DNA of 64,000 nt, taken from the NCBI GenBank assembly GCA_001602925.1, contig LUZT01000004.1, positions 124,001 through 188,000 of the forward strand. The letters run 5' to 3'. The DNA is from Chlorobiales bacterium Clorobi_01. GTDB lineage: Bacteria > Bacteroidota > Chlorobiia > Chlorobiales > Chlorobiaceae. Positions 47,953-56,434 of this stretch are shown here, one piece after another; the first letter of the stretch is position 1, and each line of letters starts with the position of its first letter. The position numbers were made by a program, and so were the translations under genes. The notes under the pieces are model-generated. The model worked only from the letters and a program-made list of their open reading frames with translations, had not been told where the DNA came from and made no database searches.

Positions 47953-48471
47953 ATGCCTGAAGTAATCTATGTGACCGGCGGAGCCCGGAGTGGCAAGAGC
48001 AGCTATGCGCTGAAGCTGGCCGAGCCATACAAGTGTCGGGTGTTTCTTGCTACTGCCGAGGCGTTCGACGGGGAGATGCAGCGGCGTATCGACAAGCACA
48101 AACAGGAGCGCGAAGAGCGCTTTACGACGGTGGAGGAGCCGGTGTATCTCGACAAAGCTCTGCGCGCTTTACCCGACGGGACAGAGGTGGTGCTTGTCGA
48201 TTGCCTGACCGTGTGGCTGGGAAACATGATGCACTATCTCGGCGATGAAGCGGCGATCAACGAAAGGGTCGACGCCCTGCTCGACGTCCTGAGCGATCCG
48301 CCGTGCGACATCATTTTCGTTTCCAATGAAGTCGGTATGGGGATCGTGCCCGAAAACGCGATGGCACGCGAGTTCCGTGACCTGGCCGGAACGCTCAATC
48401 GCAAGGTGGCCGAACGCGCCACGCAGGCGTATCTGCTGTGCAGCGGTTTGCCGCTTGTTTTGAAAAAGTAG
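47953..48471 (+). CDS. cobU: adenosylcobinamide kinase/guanylyltransferase
   Basis: Phosphorylates adenosylcobinamide and converts it to AdoCbi-GDP. The 172 residues show the N-terminal P-loop [18 protein letters not shown], the [23 protein letters not shown] region with the guanylylated His, and [12 protein letters not shown], all typical of CobU/CobP. It precedes cobT by 20 nt. The kinase activity would support salvage of imported corrinoid as well as new synthesis. Confidence 0.95.
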   Translation: MPEVIYVTGGARSGKSSYALKLAEPYKCRVFLATAEAFDGEMQRRIDKHKQEREERFTTVEEPVYLDKALRALPDGTEVVLVDCLTVWLGNMMHYLGDEAAINERVDALLDVLSDPPCDIIFVSNEVGMGIVPENAMAREFRDLAGTLNRKVAERATQAYLLCSGLPLVLKK

Positions 48472-48491
48472 TAACCAAAAAATCAATCGTT

Positions 48492-49553
48492 ATGACCGAC
48501 CGTTTCCAGCAGCTTCTCGCCTCTATCAAACCTGTCGATATGTCCATGACGGGCGCAATCCAGGCACATCTCGACGATCTCACCAAACCGCAGGGGAGCC
48601 TTGGGCGGCTCGAAGAGATTGCGATGAAGTATTGCATCGCCACCGGTACGACGAAGCCTTCGCTGTCCAAAAAGAAGGTGTTCTGCTTCGCGGGGGATCA
48701 TGGCGTGGCTGCCGAGGGCGTTTCGGCCTATCCTGCCGAGGTGACGCCGCAGATGGTCTACAACATGCTCGGTGGCGGAGCGGCTATCGACGTCTTGTCG
48801 CGGCACGCCGGGGCTGACCTCGAAGTGGTCGATATGGGAGTGAACCACGATTTCGCGGAGCATCCGATGCTGCGCCGCTGCAAGGTAAAGCACGGCTCGG
48901 CGAACATGGCCGAAGGCCCGGCGATGAGCATCGACGAGACGCTACAGACGATCATGGCGGGCGCGGAGCTGGCCATCGAGGCGCGTGAGCAGGGGTACGA
49001 GCTGCTCGCAACCGGCGAGATGGGCATCGCCAACACCACGCCCGCCACGGCGCTCTACTCGGTGCTGCTCGACCTGCCGGTCGAAGCGATCACCGGGCGT
49101 GGCACGGGCATCGACGACGAGCGGCTCCGTCACAAGATCGCGGTCATCGAAAAGTCGATCGAGGTCAATCGCAAGAGTCTCTCGACGCCGCTTGAAGTGC
49201 TGGCGGCGCTGGGCGGCTTCGAGATTGCGGGCATCTGCGGGCTGATTCTCGGCGCGGCGTCGGTCGGAATGCCGGTGGTTGTCGATGGTTTTATCTCCAG
49301 TTCGGCGGCGGTCTGCGCCATCAAGCTCTCGTGCAAGGTGAGCGACTACCTCTTTTTCAGCCATCTTTCCAACGAGCAGGGGCACCGCGCGGTGATGCAG
49401 AAGCTCGGCGCAAGGCCGATCCTCGACCTTGATTTGCGGCTCGGCGAGGGCACCGGTGCGGCGATGGCGATGCAGGTGATCGAGGCGTCGGTGAAAATCT
49501 GCAACGAAATGGCTACCTTCAGTTCGGCGGGAGTTTCCGGCAAAAACGACTGA
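48492..49553 (+). CDS. cobT: nicotinate-nucleotide-dimethylbenzimidazole phosphoribosyltransferase
   Basis: Makes alpha-ribazole phosphate from a benzimidazole and nicotinate mononucleotide, activating the lower ligand. The 353-residue protein contains [58 protein letters not shown] and [16 protein letters not shown], with the catalytic Glu in the last. The ATG at 48492 gives the usual N-terminus. With bluB in the same operon, DMB is the likely substrate. Followed after 4 nt by an alpha/beta hydrolase. Confidence 0.96.
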   Translation: MTDRFQQLLASIKPVDMSMTGAIQAHLDDLTKPQGSLGRLEEIAMKYCIATGTTKPSLSKKKVFCFAGDHGVAAEGVSAYPAEVTPQMVYNMLGGGAAIDVLSRHAGADLEVVDMGVNHDFAEHPMLRRCKVKHGSANMAEGPAMSIDETLQTIMAGAELAIEAREQGYELLATGEMGIANTTPATALYSVLLDLPVEAITGRGTGIDDERLRHKIAVIEKSIEVNRKSLSTPLEVLAALGGFEIAGICGLILGAASVGMPVVVDGFISSSAAVCAIKLSCKVSDYLFFSHLSNEQGHRAVMQKLGARPILDLDLRLGEGTGAAMAMQVIEASVKICNEMATFSSAGVSGKND

Positions 49554-49557
49554 TAAC

Positions 49558-50445
49558 ATGGACTCTTTTCTCGACATACAGCGGAAGAAAGCCGATGCTG
49601 ACAGCAAGTTCATCGACTGCAACGGCTTTCGTGTGCACTACAAACTCTACGGCAGTGGCAAGCCGCCGTTCATCGTGCTGCTACATGGCAGCTTTCTGAG
49701 CATCCGCTCGTGGCGAGACGTGGCGGCACCGCTCGCCGAGAACGCGACCGTACTCTTGTTCGACCGCCCGGCCTTCGGGCTGACCTCGCGGCCCGTTCCG
49801 TCCCGATGCAACGAGGCGCGGTACAGCCCCGAAGCGCAGAGTGACCTTGTCGTGGCGCTGATGGGCAAGCTCGGCATGGATCGCGCCGTCATCGTCGGCA
49901 ACTCCACCGGCGGTACGCTGGCGCTCCTGACGGCACTCCGCCATCCGAAGCGCGTGCAGGGCCTCGTGCTCGTCGGCGCGATGATTTACAGCGGCTACGC
50001 CAACAGTGAGGTTCCTGCCGTGATGAAGCCCTTCATGAAGGCGATGACGCCGGTGTTTTCGCGGCTCATGAAGAAGATTATCATCAGGCTCTACGACAAG
50101 AATATCCGCGGGTTCTGGCACGTCAAGTCGCGCCTGTCGGACGAGACGCTCGCCGCGTTCCGGAGCGACCTGATGGTGGGCGACTGGGCGCGCGGCTTCT
50201 GGGAGCTGTTTCTCGAAACGCACCGCCTCCATTTCGACAAGCGCGTGGCTTCGGTCTCGACCCCATCGCTCGTGGTGACCGGCGAGTACGACCTGACGGT
50301 CAAGACCGGGGAGAGTTTCCGGCTGGCTAAAGAGTTGCCGGGGGCGGAGCTGCTCGTGATTCCCGATTGCGCTCACCTGCCGCAGGAGGAGAAGCCGCGC
50401 GAATTCGTCGAGGGAGTGCAGGCTTTCGTCGGGAGGCTCGCCTGA
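49558..50445 (+). CDS. alpha/beta hydrolase inside the cobamide operon
   Basis: A 295-residue alpha/beta-fold enzyme with the nucleophile elbow in VIVGNSTGGTLALL (Ser near 122), an oxyanion/His-Gly motif LLHGSFLSIRSW, a late Asp in VTGEYDLTVK and the catalytic His in IPDCAHLPQEE. No signal peptide. It sits between cobT (4 nt gap) and cobS (3-nt overlap), so it is translated with them. No cobamide step normally uses this fold, and the operon shows no CobC-type alpha-ribazole phosphatase. Whether it replaces that or cleaves something else is unknown. Confidence 0.85.
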   Translation: MDSFLDIQRKKADADSKFIDCNGFRVHYKLYGSGKPPFIVLLHGSFLSIRSWRDVAAPLAENATVLLFDRPAFGLTSRPVPSRCNEARYSPEAQSDLVVALMGKLGMDRAVIVGNSTGGTLALLTALRHPKRVQGLVLVGAMIYSGYANSEVPAVMKPFMKAMTPVFSRLMKKIIIRLYDKNIRGFWHVKSRLSDETLAAFRSDLMVGDWARGFWELFLETHRLHFDKRVASVSTPSLVVTGEYDLTVKTGESFRLAKELPGAELLVIPDCAHLPQEEKPREFVEGVQAFVGRLA

Positions 50446-51209
50446 TGGTGCGCGGCCTGGTGACCGCGCTCCGCACGCTGACCATTCTGCCGGTGCCTGG
50501 CCGGGAGGCCGGGCGGTACAGCGACTCGCTCTACTGGTTTTCGCTTGCCGGTCTGGTCATCGGTACGCTCGAAGCGTTGCTCGCTCGTGTCGGGGTGCTC
50601 GCCGGATGGTACGAAATTGCAGCGCTTTTGGCGCTTGGGGGCGGTATCGTGCTGACGCGGGGATTGCACGCCGACGGCCTCGCCGATCTTGCCGACGGCT
50701 TTTTCGGCGGACGCAACCGCGAGGCGGCGCTGCGCATCATGAAAGATCCCAACGTCGGCTCCTTCGGCTCGCTGGCGCTCATTCTCGTGATGCTCTTCAA
50801 ATTTGTCTGTCTCCTCGAACTGGTTCGCTACCAGGCGTTCGGCACGCTGACGGCTGGCGTACTGCTCGCCCGCACGGGGCAGGTGCTTCTTGCCTCATCG
50901 TTGCCCTACGCGCGTGCCGAGGGCGGCACGGCGACCGCCTTCGTCGAGGGCGCGGGATGGCCGCACTTCCTGGTCGCGCTAGGCTCCGCCTTCCTTTTTC
51001 TTCTCTATCCGGTTGGCTTCGGCTGGCAGCGGGCGCTTTTTCTCTTGGCGAGTGCTGTCGTGTCAACGCTTGCGCTCGGCCTTCTGAGCCGCCGCAAGAT
51101 CGGAGGCGTCACTGGCGACGTGCTCGGCGCGTGCAGCGAACTGACCGAGGCGTTCGTCTGGTTCGCCGCCGTCCTCTCGCTGCGATTTCCGTTATTGAGC
51201 ATGATATAA
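50445..51209 (+). CDS. cobS: cobalamin-5-phosphate synthase
   Basis: A 254-residue integral membrane enzyme joining AdoCbi-GDP to alpha-ribazole (phosphate), the last assembly step. Start MVRGLVTALRTLTILPVPG, then GGIVLTRGLHADGLADLADGFFGGRNREAALRIMKDPNVGSFG with the acidic metal-binding motif, and VTGDVLGACSELTEAFVW near the end. The start overlaps the hydrolase stop (TGATG). Last gene of the riboswitch-led operon. Confidence 0.95.
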   Translation: MVRGLVTALRTLTILPVPGREAGRYSDSLYWFSLAGLVIGTLEALLARVGVLAGWYEIAALLALGGGIVLTRGLHADGLADLADGFFGGRNREAALRIMKDPNVGSFGSLALILVMLFKFVCLLELVRYQAFGTLTAGVLLARTGQVLLASSLPYARAEGGTATAFVEGAGWPHFLVALGSAFLFLLYPVGFGWQRALFLLASAVVSTLALGLLSRRKIGGVTGDVLGACSELTEAFVWFAAVLSLRFPLLSMI

Positions 51210-51323
51210 CCCTTGGGCGGGAGCGACAGGGCTTTTCCGGCGAGCGTTGCTTCTCAGTCGTCAGATGGTTATAATTGGGGCGCATAAATAATAGTTATCA
51301 GCAACAAGATCAGCGTAAGAGAT

Positions 51324-51731
51324 ATGAGTAGTGATATGATCGTCACGTTTGGCGGCGGCAAGAAGGTCAATGCCGAGTTCCGGGGATTCACCATCAAGAC
51401 CGACCAGTCGGAATACGCCGGTGGCGAAGGTTCCGCGCCTGAACCGTTTACCCTTTTCCTCGCCTCGATCGGCACCTGCGCGGGTATTTTCGTTTTGTCC
51501 TTCTGCCAGAGCCGCGGCATTCCGACCGATGGCATCAGGGTTGTCCAGAGCCACGAGCCGAGACCCGATGGCCGGGGCATCGGCAAGATCACCATCACCA
51601 TCGAACTGCCGCCGAGCTTTCCCGAAAAGTACAAGGATGCGGTGATCAACGCGGCAAATCTCTGCGCGGTCAAAAAGCATATCATGGAACCTCCGGCCTT
51701 CGAGGTCAAGACCGAAACCGTCGGTTCCTGA
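51324..51731 (+). CDS. OsmC-family protein
   Basis: A 135-residue OsmC/YhfA-type protein. GGGKKVNAEFRGFTIKTDQ and GGEGSAPEPFTLFLASIGTCAGIFVLSFCQSRGI are typical, with two cysteines of the kind used for peroxide reduction (one in GTCAG, another in ANLCAVKKH). Probably a thiol-dependent peroxidase or related stress protein; substrate unknown. Monocistronic or loosely linked to the DUF134 gene 97 nt downstream. Confidence 0.88.
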   Translation: MSSDMIVTFGGGKKVNAEFRGFTIKTDQSEYAGGEGSAPEPFTLFLASIGTCAGIFVLSFCQSRGIPTDGIRVVQSHEPRPDGRGIGKITITIELPPSFPEKYKDAVINAANLCAVKKHIMEPPAFEVKTETVGS

Positions 51732-51827
51732 GCGTTTTGCCGTTTATCGATCATTGATTTTTTCCGTTGGAACCAGCTTCCGGTTTAGCCGCCGGGAACT
51801 GGTTTCCGTTTCAAATGATACTCCGCT

Positions 51828-52289
51828 ATGAAAAACTCTCGCGCAGGCAGACCGCTCCAGAGCCGTTCTGTTGAAGAGATTCCCGGCGTCACCTGCTTTT
51901 TGCCCGAAGGCGTTCCGCCGGCGCGGCTCCAGAATGTTGTGCTGTCGGTCGATGAGGTCGAAGCGCTGCGGCTTGCCGATCTCGAAGGAATGTACCACGC
52001 CGATGCCGCAGACAAGATGAAGGTCTCCCGGCAGACCTTTGGCCGCATCATCAAGTCGGCGCGCAAAAAGGTGGCCGATGCGCTGGTTGGCGGCAAAACC
52101 ATCTGTATCGAAGGGGGAAAGATCACCGGAAGTTGCCTGACCGGCGAGTCTGGGGAGCCAGCTGTCTGCATCTGCCTCCACTGCGGCTACGAGCAGCCGC
52201 ACGTGCCCGGCGTGCCCTGCCGGACGGCCAACTGCCCGCACTGCGGCAAAATGCTGATTCGCAAGGGGAGGCACAGCCGTGTCGATTGA
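51828..52289 (+). CDS. DUF134 family DNA-binding protein with zinc ribbon
   Basis: A 153-residue protein. Residues 30-90 are the DUF134 region (LSVDEVEALRLADLEGMYHADAADKMKVSRQTFGRIIKSARKK), a sigma-70-region-4-like helix-turn-helix suggesting DNA binding. The C-terminal third has CICLHCGYEQPHVPGVPC and NCPHCGK, a likely zinc site. Many DUF134 genes neighbour dinitrogenase iron-molybdenum cofactor-type or metal genes; here it is coupled to an iron-dependent dehydrogenase, which it may regulate. Overlaps that gene by 11 nt if the GTG start is used. Confidence 0.85.
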   Translation: MKNSRAGRPLQSRSVEEIPGVTCFLPEGVPPARLQNVVLSVDEVEALRLADLEGMYHADAADKMKVSRQTFGRIIKSARKKVADALVGGKTICIEGGKITGSCLTGESGEPAVCICLHCGYEQPHVPGVPCRTANCPHCGKMLIRKGRHSRVD

Positions 52290-53469
52290 AAGGGGGATGG
52301 CGTTTTCGGTGCTGCCGACGCCGCGCATCCATTTCGGGACGGGAACGCTCTTGAAGCTTCCGGCTCTCACCGCCGTGTATGGGCGGAATCTGCTGCTCGT
52401 CACGGGCCGCCAGACGTTACGGCGCTCACCTGCGGCGTCGGGAATTTTCGATGAACTCCGTCGCGCCGGGCTAGAGGTTACCTGTCTCGAAGTCGAGCGC
52501 GAGCCGTCGCCGGAGCTGATCGATGACGCTGTGGCGCTCGGCCGCGTGAAGCCATTCGATGTTGTGGTGGCTATCGGCGGCGGCAGCGCCGTGGATGCCG
52601 GAAAGGCGATTTCGGCGATGCTGCTTCAGCGCGATCCGGTCGAGCGCTTCATCGAGGGGCAGCCCGGCTTTACGCCGCACGACGGGCGCAAGGTTCCTTT
52701 CATCGCCGTGCCGACCACCTCCGGTACGGGCACAGAGGCGACGAGCAATGCCGTCATCAGCCGCGTCGGGCCGGGCGGCTACAAACGCTCGCTGCGCCAC
52801 CCGACATTCGTGCCGAACGAGGCGATTATCGATCCCGCGCTTATGACCTCCGCTCCACCCGAGCTGACCGCCGCGTCGGGCATGGATGCCTTTACGCAGC
52901 TCCTCGAAGCCTATCTTTCGCCTTTTGCCAGTGCCTGGACCGATGCAATCTCATGCAGTGGCCTGGAGTGCTTCAGCCGCTCTTTCGAACTGGCCTGTGG
53001 CAAAGGCGCGGGTGATGTCGCCGTCCGCGGCGACATGGCTTACGCGGCGCTCATGTCGGGCATCGCGCTCGCGAATGCTGGCCTCGGGATTGTGCATGGA
53101 TTCGCCTCGTCGGTCGGCGGTCTGTTCGACATTCCGCACGGCACGCTCTGTGCGACCTTGCTCGCCGAATCGACGCGCGAGAACATTCGCCAGCTCAGAG
53201 CCTCGGAGGGCGGCGAGCCGGGCTTGCACAAGTTTGCCAACGCCAGCCGCATCCTCACCGGTAGCGTGACAGGCAACCTCGTGGATGATTGCGACCGACT
53301 TGTCGAACTGCTCGAAAGGTGGCAGGAGCGTTTTGTTTTTCCGCGCCTTGGTGAGTTCGGCGTGAGCGAGAGCGATTTCGCGGAGATTATTGCTGCCACC
53401 CGGAGCAAGAGCAACGCCGCACCGCTCGATGCGTCGGCGATGCGTCGGATTCTGGCAGCAAGGGTGTAA
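52279..53469 (+). CDS. iron-containing alcohol dehydrogenase
   Basis: A 396-residue group III dehydrogenase interconverting alcohols and aldehydes with NAD(P)H. Seen are VVAIGGGSAVDAGKAISAM (nucleotide binding), FIAVPTTSGTGTEATSNAVIS, and metal ligands in GIVHGFASSVGGLFDIPHG. The GTG start at 52279 couples it to the DUF134 gene; ATG at 52297 (MAFSVLPTPRIHFG) gives a standard N-terminus and is nearly as likely. Substrate not predicted. Confidence 0.9.
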   Translation: MSIERGMAFSVLPTPRIHFGTGTLLKLPALTAVYGRNLLLVTGRQTLRRSPAASGIFDELRRAGLEVTCLEVEREPSPELIDDAVALGRVKPFDVVVAIGGGSAVDAGKAISAMLLQRDPVERFIEGQPGFTPHDGRKVPFIAVPTTSGTGTEATSNAVISRVGPGGYKRSLRHPTFVPNEAIIDPALMTSAPPELTAASGMDAFTQLLEAYLSPFASAWTDAISCSGLECFSRSFELACGKGAGDVAVRGDMAYAALMSGIALANAGLGIVHGFASSVGGLFDIPHGTLCATLLAESTRENIRQLRASEGGEPGLHKFANASRILTGSVTGNLVDDCDRLVELLERWQERFVFPRLGEFGVSESDFAEIIAATRSKSNAAPLDASAMRRILAARV

Positions 53470-53515
53470 GGAAAAGATCAGTCGGATCGCTCTGATCTGG
53501 CGGAAGAACTACGCC

Positions 53516-53986
53516 TCAAAAATCTGATTTTTCGCCTCTCGTTTTCCACCAGTCGTCGCCGTAGTTGTAGTACATCTCTTCGCCTTCGGCGATGTTGCGC
53601 AGGGCGTAGATGATCAGTTCCGCGCCGCTGGGGCCGTCTTCGCGGTAGTAGGCGACGTTGGGGTTTGAGGAGTGGTTGAACATCATGCCGTAGCCCATCG
53701 CAATGAGTCGGCGGTCTTCGGCGCTGCCGTAAAAAACGTAGTTGAGCAGTTCGCCGCCGATGTCCTTGTCGGTTACTTCGAGTGCCGGGCAGCGCTCGAT
53801 GATGTCACCTTCCTTGATCGGAGTGAGCGCGAATGCGCCGCGTCCGGCGACCGTCGATGGGCCGATGCGCACGCTGCCACGGCAGACTTTCTCCTGTTTG
53901 TTGCGGAAAGCGTTGACAAGAAAAGCTCCTGCTCCCGCTCCGGCGGCGAAGATGATGGTCGCTATAAAAAAGAGAAGAGGTGTCAT
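53516..53986 (-). CDS. membrane-anchored SET-domain protein
   Basis: A 156-residue protein with an N-terminal membrane helix (MTPLLFFIATIIFAAGAGAGAFLVNAF) and a compact SET domain: VAGRGAFALTPIKEGDIIE, ELLNYVFYG, the SAM-site motif MMFNHSSNPNVAYY and GEEMYYNYGDDWW. SET enzymes methylate lysines; bacterial examples are mostly uncharacterised and may modify bacterial proteins. It has no post-SET cysteines. Longer reading upstream gives 25 unlikely residues. Divergent from the ABC ATPase gene. Confidence 0.82.
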   Translation of the reverse strand: MTPLLFFIATIIFAAGAGAGAFLVNAFRNKQEKVCRGSVRIGPSTVAGRGAFALTPIKEGDIIERCPALEVTDKDIGGELLNYVFYGSAEDRRLIAMGYGMMFNHSSNPNVAYYREDGPSGAELIIYALRNIAEGEEMYYNYGDDWWKTRGEKSDF

Positions 53987-54130
53987 GCGATTCCGGCTGT
54001 CGATGAAAAAGCTGAAAATACGAATCTCATGATTGAATTCATCGGGTGGCTGCCGGAGCAATCAGGAATGTTTTCTCCGGCAGATCGGTTCGAGTCGGAG
54101 AGGTTTTTTCCTAACCATGTCTGAAGGCTT

Positions 54131-54856
54131 GTGTCGATGATGGATCAAGTGGGTCAAGCCGTTCTCTCCGTCGATGGGGTGTCGAAAAGTTACCTGATGG
54201 GCGAGGTGACCGTGAAGGCTTTGCACGACATTTCGCTCGAATTCGGGGCGGGCCAGCTGGTGGTGCTGCTCGGCGCTTCGGGCAGCGGCAAATCGACGCT
54301 GCTCAACATCGTCGGCGGCCTCGATGTGCCCGATTCCGGCACGGTATCGTTCAAGGGCCAGGACATTAACGCCAAGGGCGAGGCTGGTTTGACCGCCTTT
54401 CGTCGCCGCTCCATCGGCTTCGTGTTCCAGTTTTACAACCTCATCGCAAGCCTCTCGGCGCTCGAAAACGTGCAGCTCGTTACGGAGCTGGTCGAAAATC
54501 CCATGCCGCCGGAAGAAGCGTTGCGGCTCGTAGGGCTCGGCGACCGCATCAATCATTTCCCTTCGCAGCTCTCGGGTGGCGAACAGCAGCGCGTCGCCAT
54601 CGCCCGCGCCGTCGCCAAGCGTCCGGAGCTGCTGCTCTGCGACGAACCCACCGGCGCGCTCGACTACAGCACCGGCAAGCTGGTGCTCGAAGTGATCGAA
54701 AAAGTCAATCGGGAACTCGGTACCACCACGCTGGTCATCACGCACAACGTCTCGATCTCCGGCATGGCCGACCGCGTCATCACGTTACGGAGCGGCGAAG
54801 TGGTCGAAGATCGGCGGAATGAGAAGAAGATTTCGCCTTCGGAGTTGTCGTGGTGA
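54131..54856 (+). CDS. LolD/MacB-type ABC transporter ATPase, no adjacent permease
   Basis: A 241-residue ATPase with Walker [19 protein letters not shown] (about 50-67), the [19 protein letters not shown]-loop, signature [32 protein letters not shown] and VITHN. This type usually pairs with an FtsX-like permease, often the next gene. None is found here; instead, AT-rich DNA and a TIR-like gene follow. It may partner with a distant permease, or the partner was displaced. Confidence 0.92.
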   Translation: MSMMDQVGQAVLSVDGVSKSYLMGEVTVKALHDISLEFGAGQLVVLLGASGSGKSTLLNIVGGLDVPDSGTVSFKGQDINAKGEAGLTAFRRRSIGFVFQFYNLIASLSALENVQLVTELVENPMPPEEALRLVGLGDRINHFPSQLSGGEQQRVAIARAVAKRPELLLCDEPTGALDYSTGKLVLEVIEKVNRELGTTTLVITHNVSISGMADRVITLRSGEVVEDRRNEKKISPSELSW

Positions 54857-55116
54857 GAGTGGGGGACAACGTGGCGTTGATTTCAGCTATGCGAGTTGTT
54901 TCTTTTCTGATTATGTTTTTTTATTAGAAACTTCTTTAAATGATTACGTTATTAGTAATGATAGTGAATCAGAATAATACATCGTCAGGTTGAGAGAAAA
55001 GGTTTTTTAAGGTTTGGAGATAAATGATTCTGTGAGTGTTTTTGTTCTTTGATAAGAGGTTTTTTATATGGAAAAGATATAATAAATGTTTGGCTGAAAT
55101 ATAAAAAAAGGCAATA
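54857..55116. other. 260-nt AT-rich spacer before TIR-like gene
   Basis: Composition falls sharply after about 54890, with T- and A-rich runs. It ends with weakly purine-rich sequence before a GTG start. No gene or hairpin seen; it marks the left edge of probably acquired DNA. Confidence 0.4.
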
Positions 55117-55917
55117 GTGAAAGATACACGCAAATATTCAGTTTACCCTAGCGATCTTCATCTCCCTACGGCTTTTAGGCGATCTGCAGAGTACCTCAAG
55201 CAGTGTGGGTACGAAGAGGAAAAGGATGATTCACGTGACTGTGTGATGTTCTCTTTGAGGCTCGGAGACGAGCGGCGGCTAAACGCTTATACGTTTGATG
55301 AGTTCATGCAACTGTTTGAGGAGTATCCGTACGCTTTGCCTATTATGACGCATTCCCATTGGGTCAAGAATAACGGATTGATTACCCTTGACTTAGAAAT
55401 CAGCTCTTCTGGATTAGAAATTGGCGTGTCATCACACGAGATTGCTGTGGTTTCTGGAATCCATGATCGTTTAGCCCAGCTATTCAAAGCGCACAACCCA
55501 CCTAAATTGAAATCTACAACGCTATCGCGCTACAATCTAAAGAAATCGATTTTCCTTGCTCATCGCTTCGACGAGCAAGGAAAAGATATTGCTTGGAAAC
55601 TTAGTGCCTTTCTAAGTCGTCTTGGGTTTGACGTTGTGGAAGGTGAGGGATACGAAACACAGAATATTCCCGACAAAGTAGCCGCACGCATTCGTTCCCA
55701 AGATATTCTGCTTGCTGTGATAACTTCTGGTGACGCGTCTTGGGTTCTAAGCGAGATCGCTTTCTCCAAAGGTCTCAACAAATACATCATTATTTTGTGT
55801 GAAGAAGGTCTCTCGTTTAATAAAGGGATCATAGGAGGAGACTATGAGCATCTTCCTTTCCCGAAGGACAGGGTAGAAACGACCTACAGCGATTTGCTCT
55901 ACACTTTGCCTTCATAG
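55117..55917 (+). CDS. TIR-like domain protein with unknown N-terminal domain
   Basis: A 266-residue protein. Residues 143-266 fit a TIR/nucleotide-hydrolase fold: KSIFLAHRFDEQGKDIAWKLSAFLSRLGFDVVEG, a central AARIRSQDILLAVITS, and SWVLSEIAFSKG with E213 placed like the catalytic Glu of TIR NADases. Residues 1-135 form an unrecognised alpha/beta domain (with ITLDLEISSSGLEIGVSS and VVSGIHDRLAQLF). GTG start chosen from the frame opening. GC content is lower than the neighbours, suggesting transfer. A signalling or anti-phage role is inference. Confidence 0.75.
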   Translation: MKDTRKYSVYPSDLHLPTAFRRSAEYLKQCGYEEEKDDSRDCVMFSLRLGDERRLNAYTFDEFMQLFEEYPYALPIMTHSHWVKNNGLITLDLEISSSGLEIGVSSHEIAVVSGIHDRLAQLFKAHNPPKLKSTTLSRYNLKKSIFLAHRFDEQGKDIAWKLSAFLSRLGFDVVEGEGYETQNIPDKVAARIRSQDILLAVITSGDASWVLSEIAFSKGLNKYIIILCEEGLSFNKGIIGGDYEHLPFPKDRVETTYSDLLYTLPS

Positions 55918-55979
55918 AGAGTTGGAGGGACGCGGAGGCCTAAAAAGACGTATGGAAAGACACAAGATATTTGAACAAT

Positions 55980-56156
55980 ATGAAGCCAGATCATAGACTC
56001 TGCAACCTCGACAAGAAAGAGATCGAGGAAAACCTACCTGCCATTGCGGAGATCGTCGCGAAGCCCAAATACATTTGCCAGAGGTGCGCGAGGGTGTCGA
56101 AAAAGAAGAGGAATCTTTGCAAGCCGAAGAAGTTGCCTTCACCTTCAAAGGATTAG
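55980..56156 (+). CDS. small cysteine-containing protein
   Basis: A 58-residue protein beginning MKPDHRLCNLDKKEIEENLPAIAEIVAKPKYICQRCARVS and ending in a basic tail with KKRNLCKPKKL. C34, C37 and C47 (CxxC plus a third Cys), together with C8, could bind zinc. I recall similar short proteins in other bacteria, but know no function. An in-frame TTG nine nt earlier would extend it by three residues. It follows the TIR-like gene by 62 nt. Confidence 0.6.
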   Translation: MKPDHRLCNLDKKEIEENLPAIAEIVAKPKYICQRCARVSKKKRNLCKPKKLPSPSKD

Positions 56157-56250
56157 TCTCCTGTCCTTCCAATCCCGCCGCACTGATTTTTCCTTGTACT
56201 TGTCCTTGTTTGTTATTACTCCAGCGACAATAAATCGCAAATATTCCAAA

Positions 56251-56320
56251 AAGAAGAAATTGGGCTAAAGCCCTGATTTATTTTGTGTTATCCATAAACC
56301 CCGGACTGAAGTCCGGGGCA
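56251..56320. repeat. two-hairpin dispersed repeat, copy 2
   Basis: AAGAAGAAATTGGGCTAAAGCCC followed by CCCCGGACTGAAGTCCGGGG (56299-56318). Same order, spacing (about 25 nt between palindromes) and leading AAGAAGA as the copy at 35681-35746. Stems conserve pairing while changing sequence (compensatory changes at the centre), which suggests the folded form matters. Confidence 0.7.
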
Positions 56321-56371
56321 ATTGTCAAGAGTTTTAATCGCCGGAGCATTACCATCACCCTAATCCTGCAC

Positions 56372-56408
56372 AAAAAAAGCCCTCCCGGTGTCGAATCGGG
56401 AGGGCTTT
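56372..56408 (-). terminator. terminator of hppA
   Basis: Arms AAAGCCCTCCCG and CGGGAGGGCTTT with a GTGTCGAAT loop; on the minus strand the run of T after the stem gives a standard rho-independent terminator 27 nt after the hppA stop. Confidence 0.9.
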
Positions 56409-56434
56409 GATAGTCGTGACTCCGGTTGCGTTTT

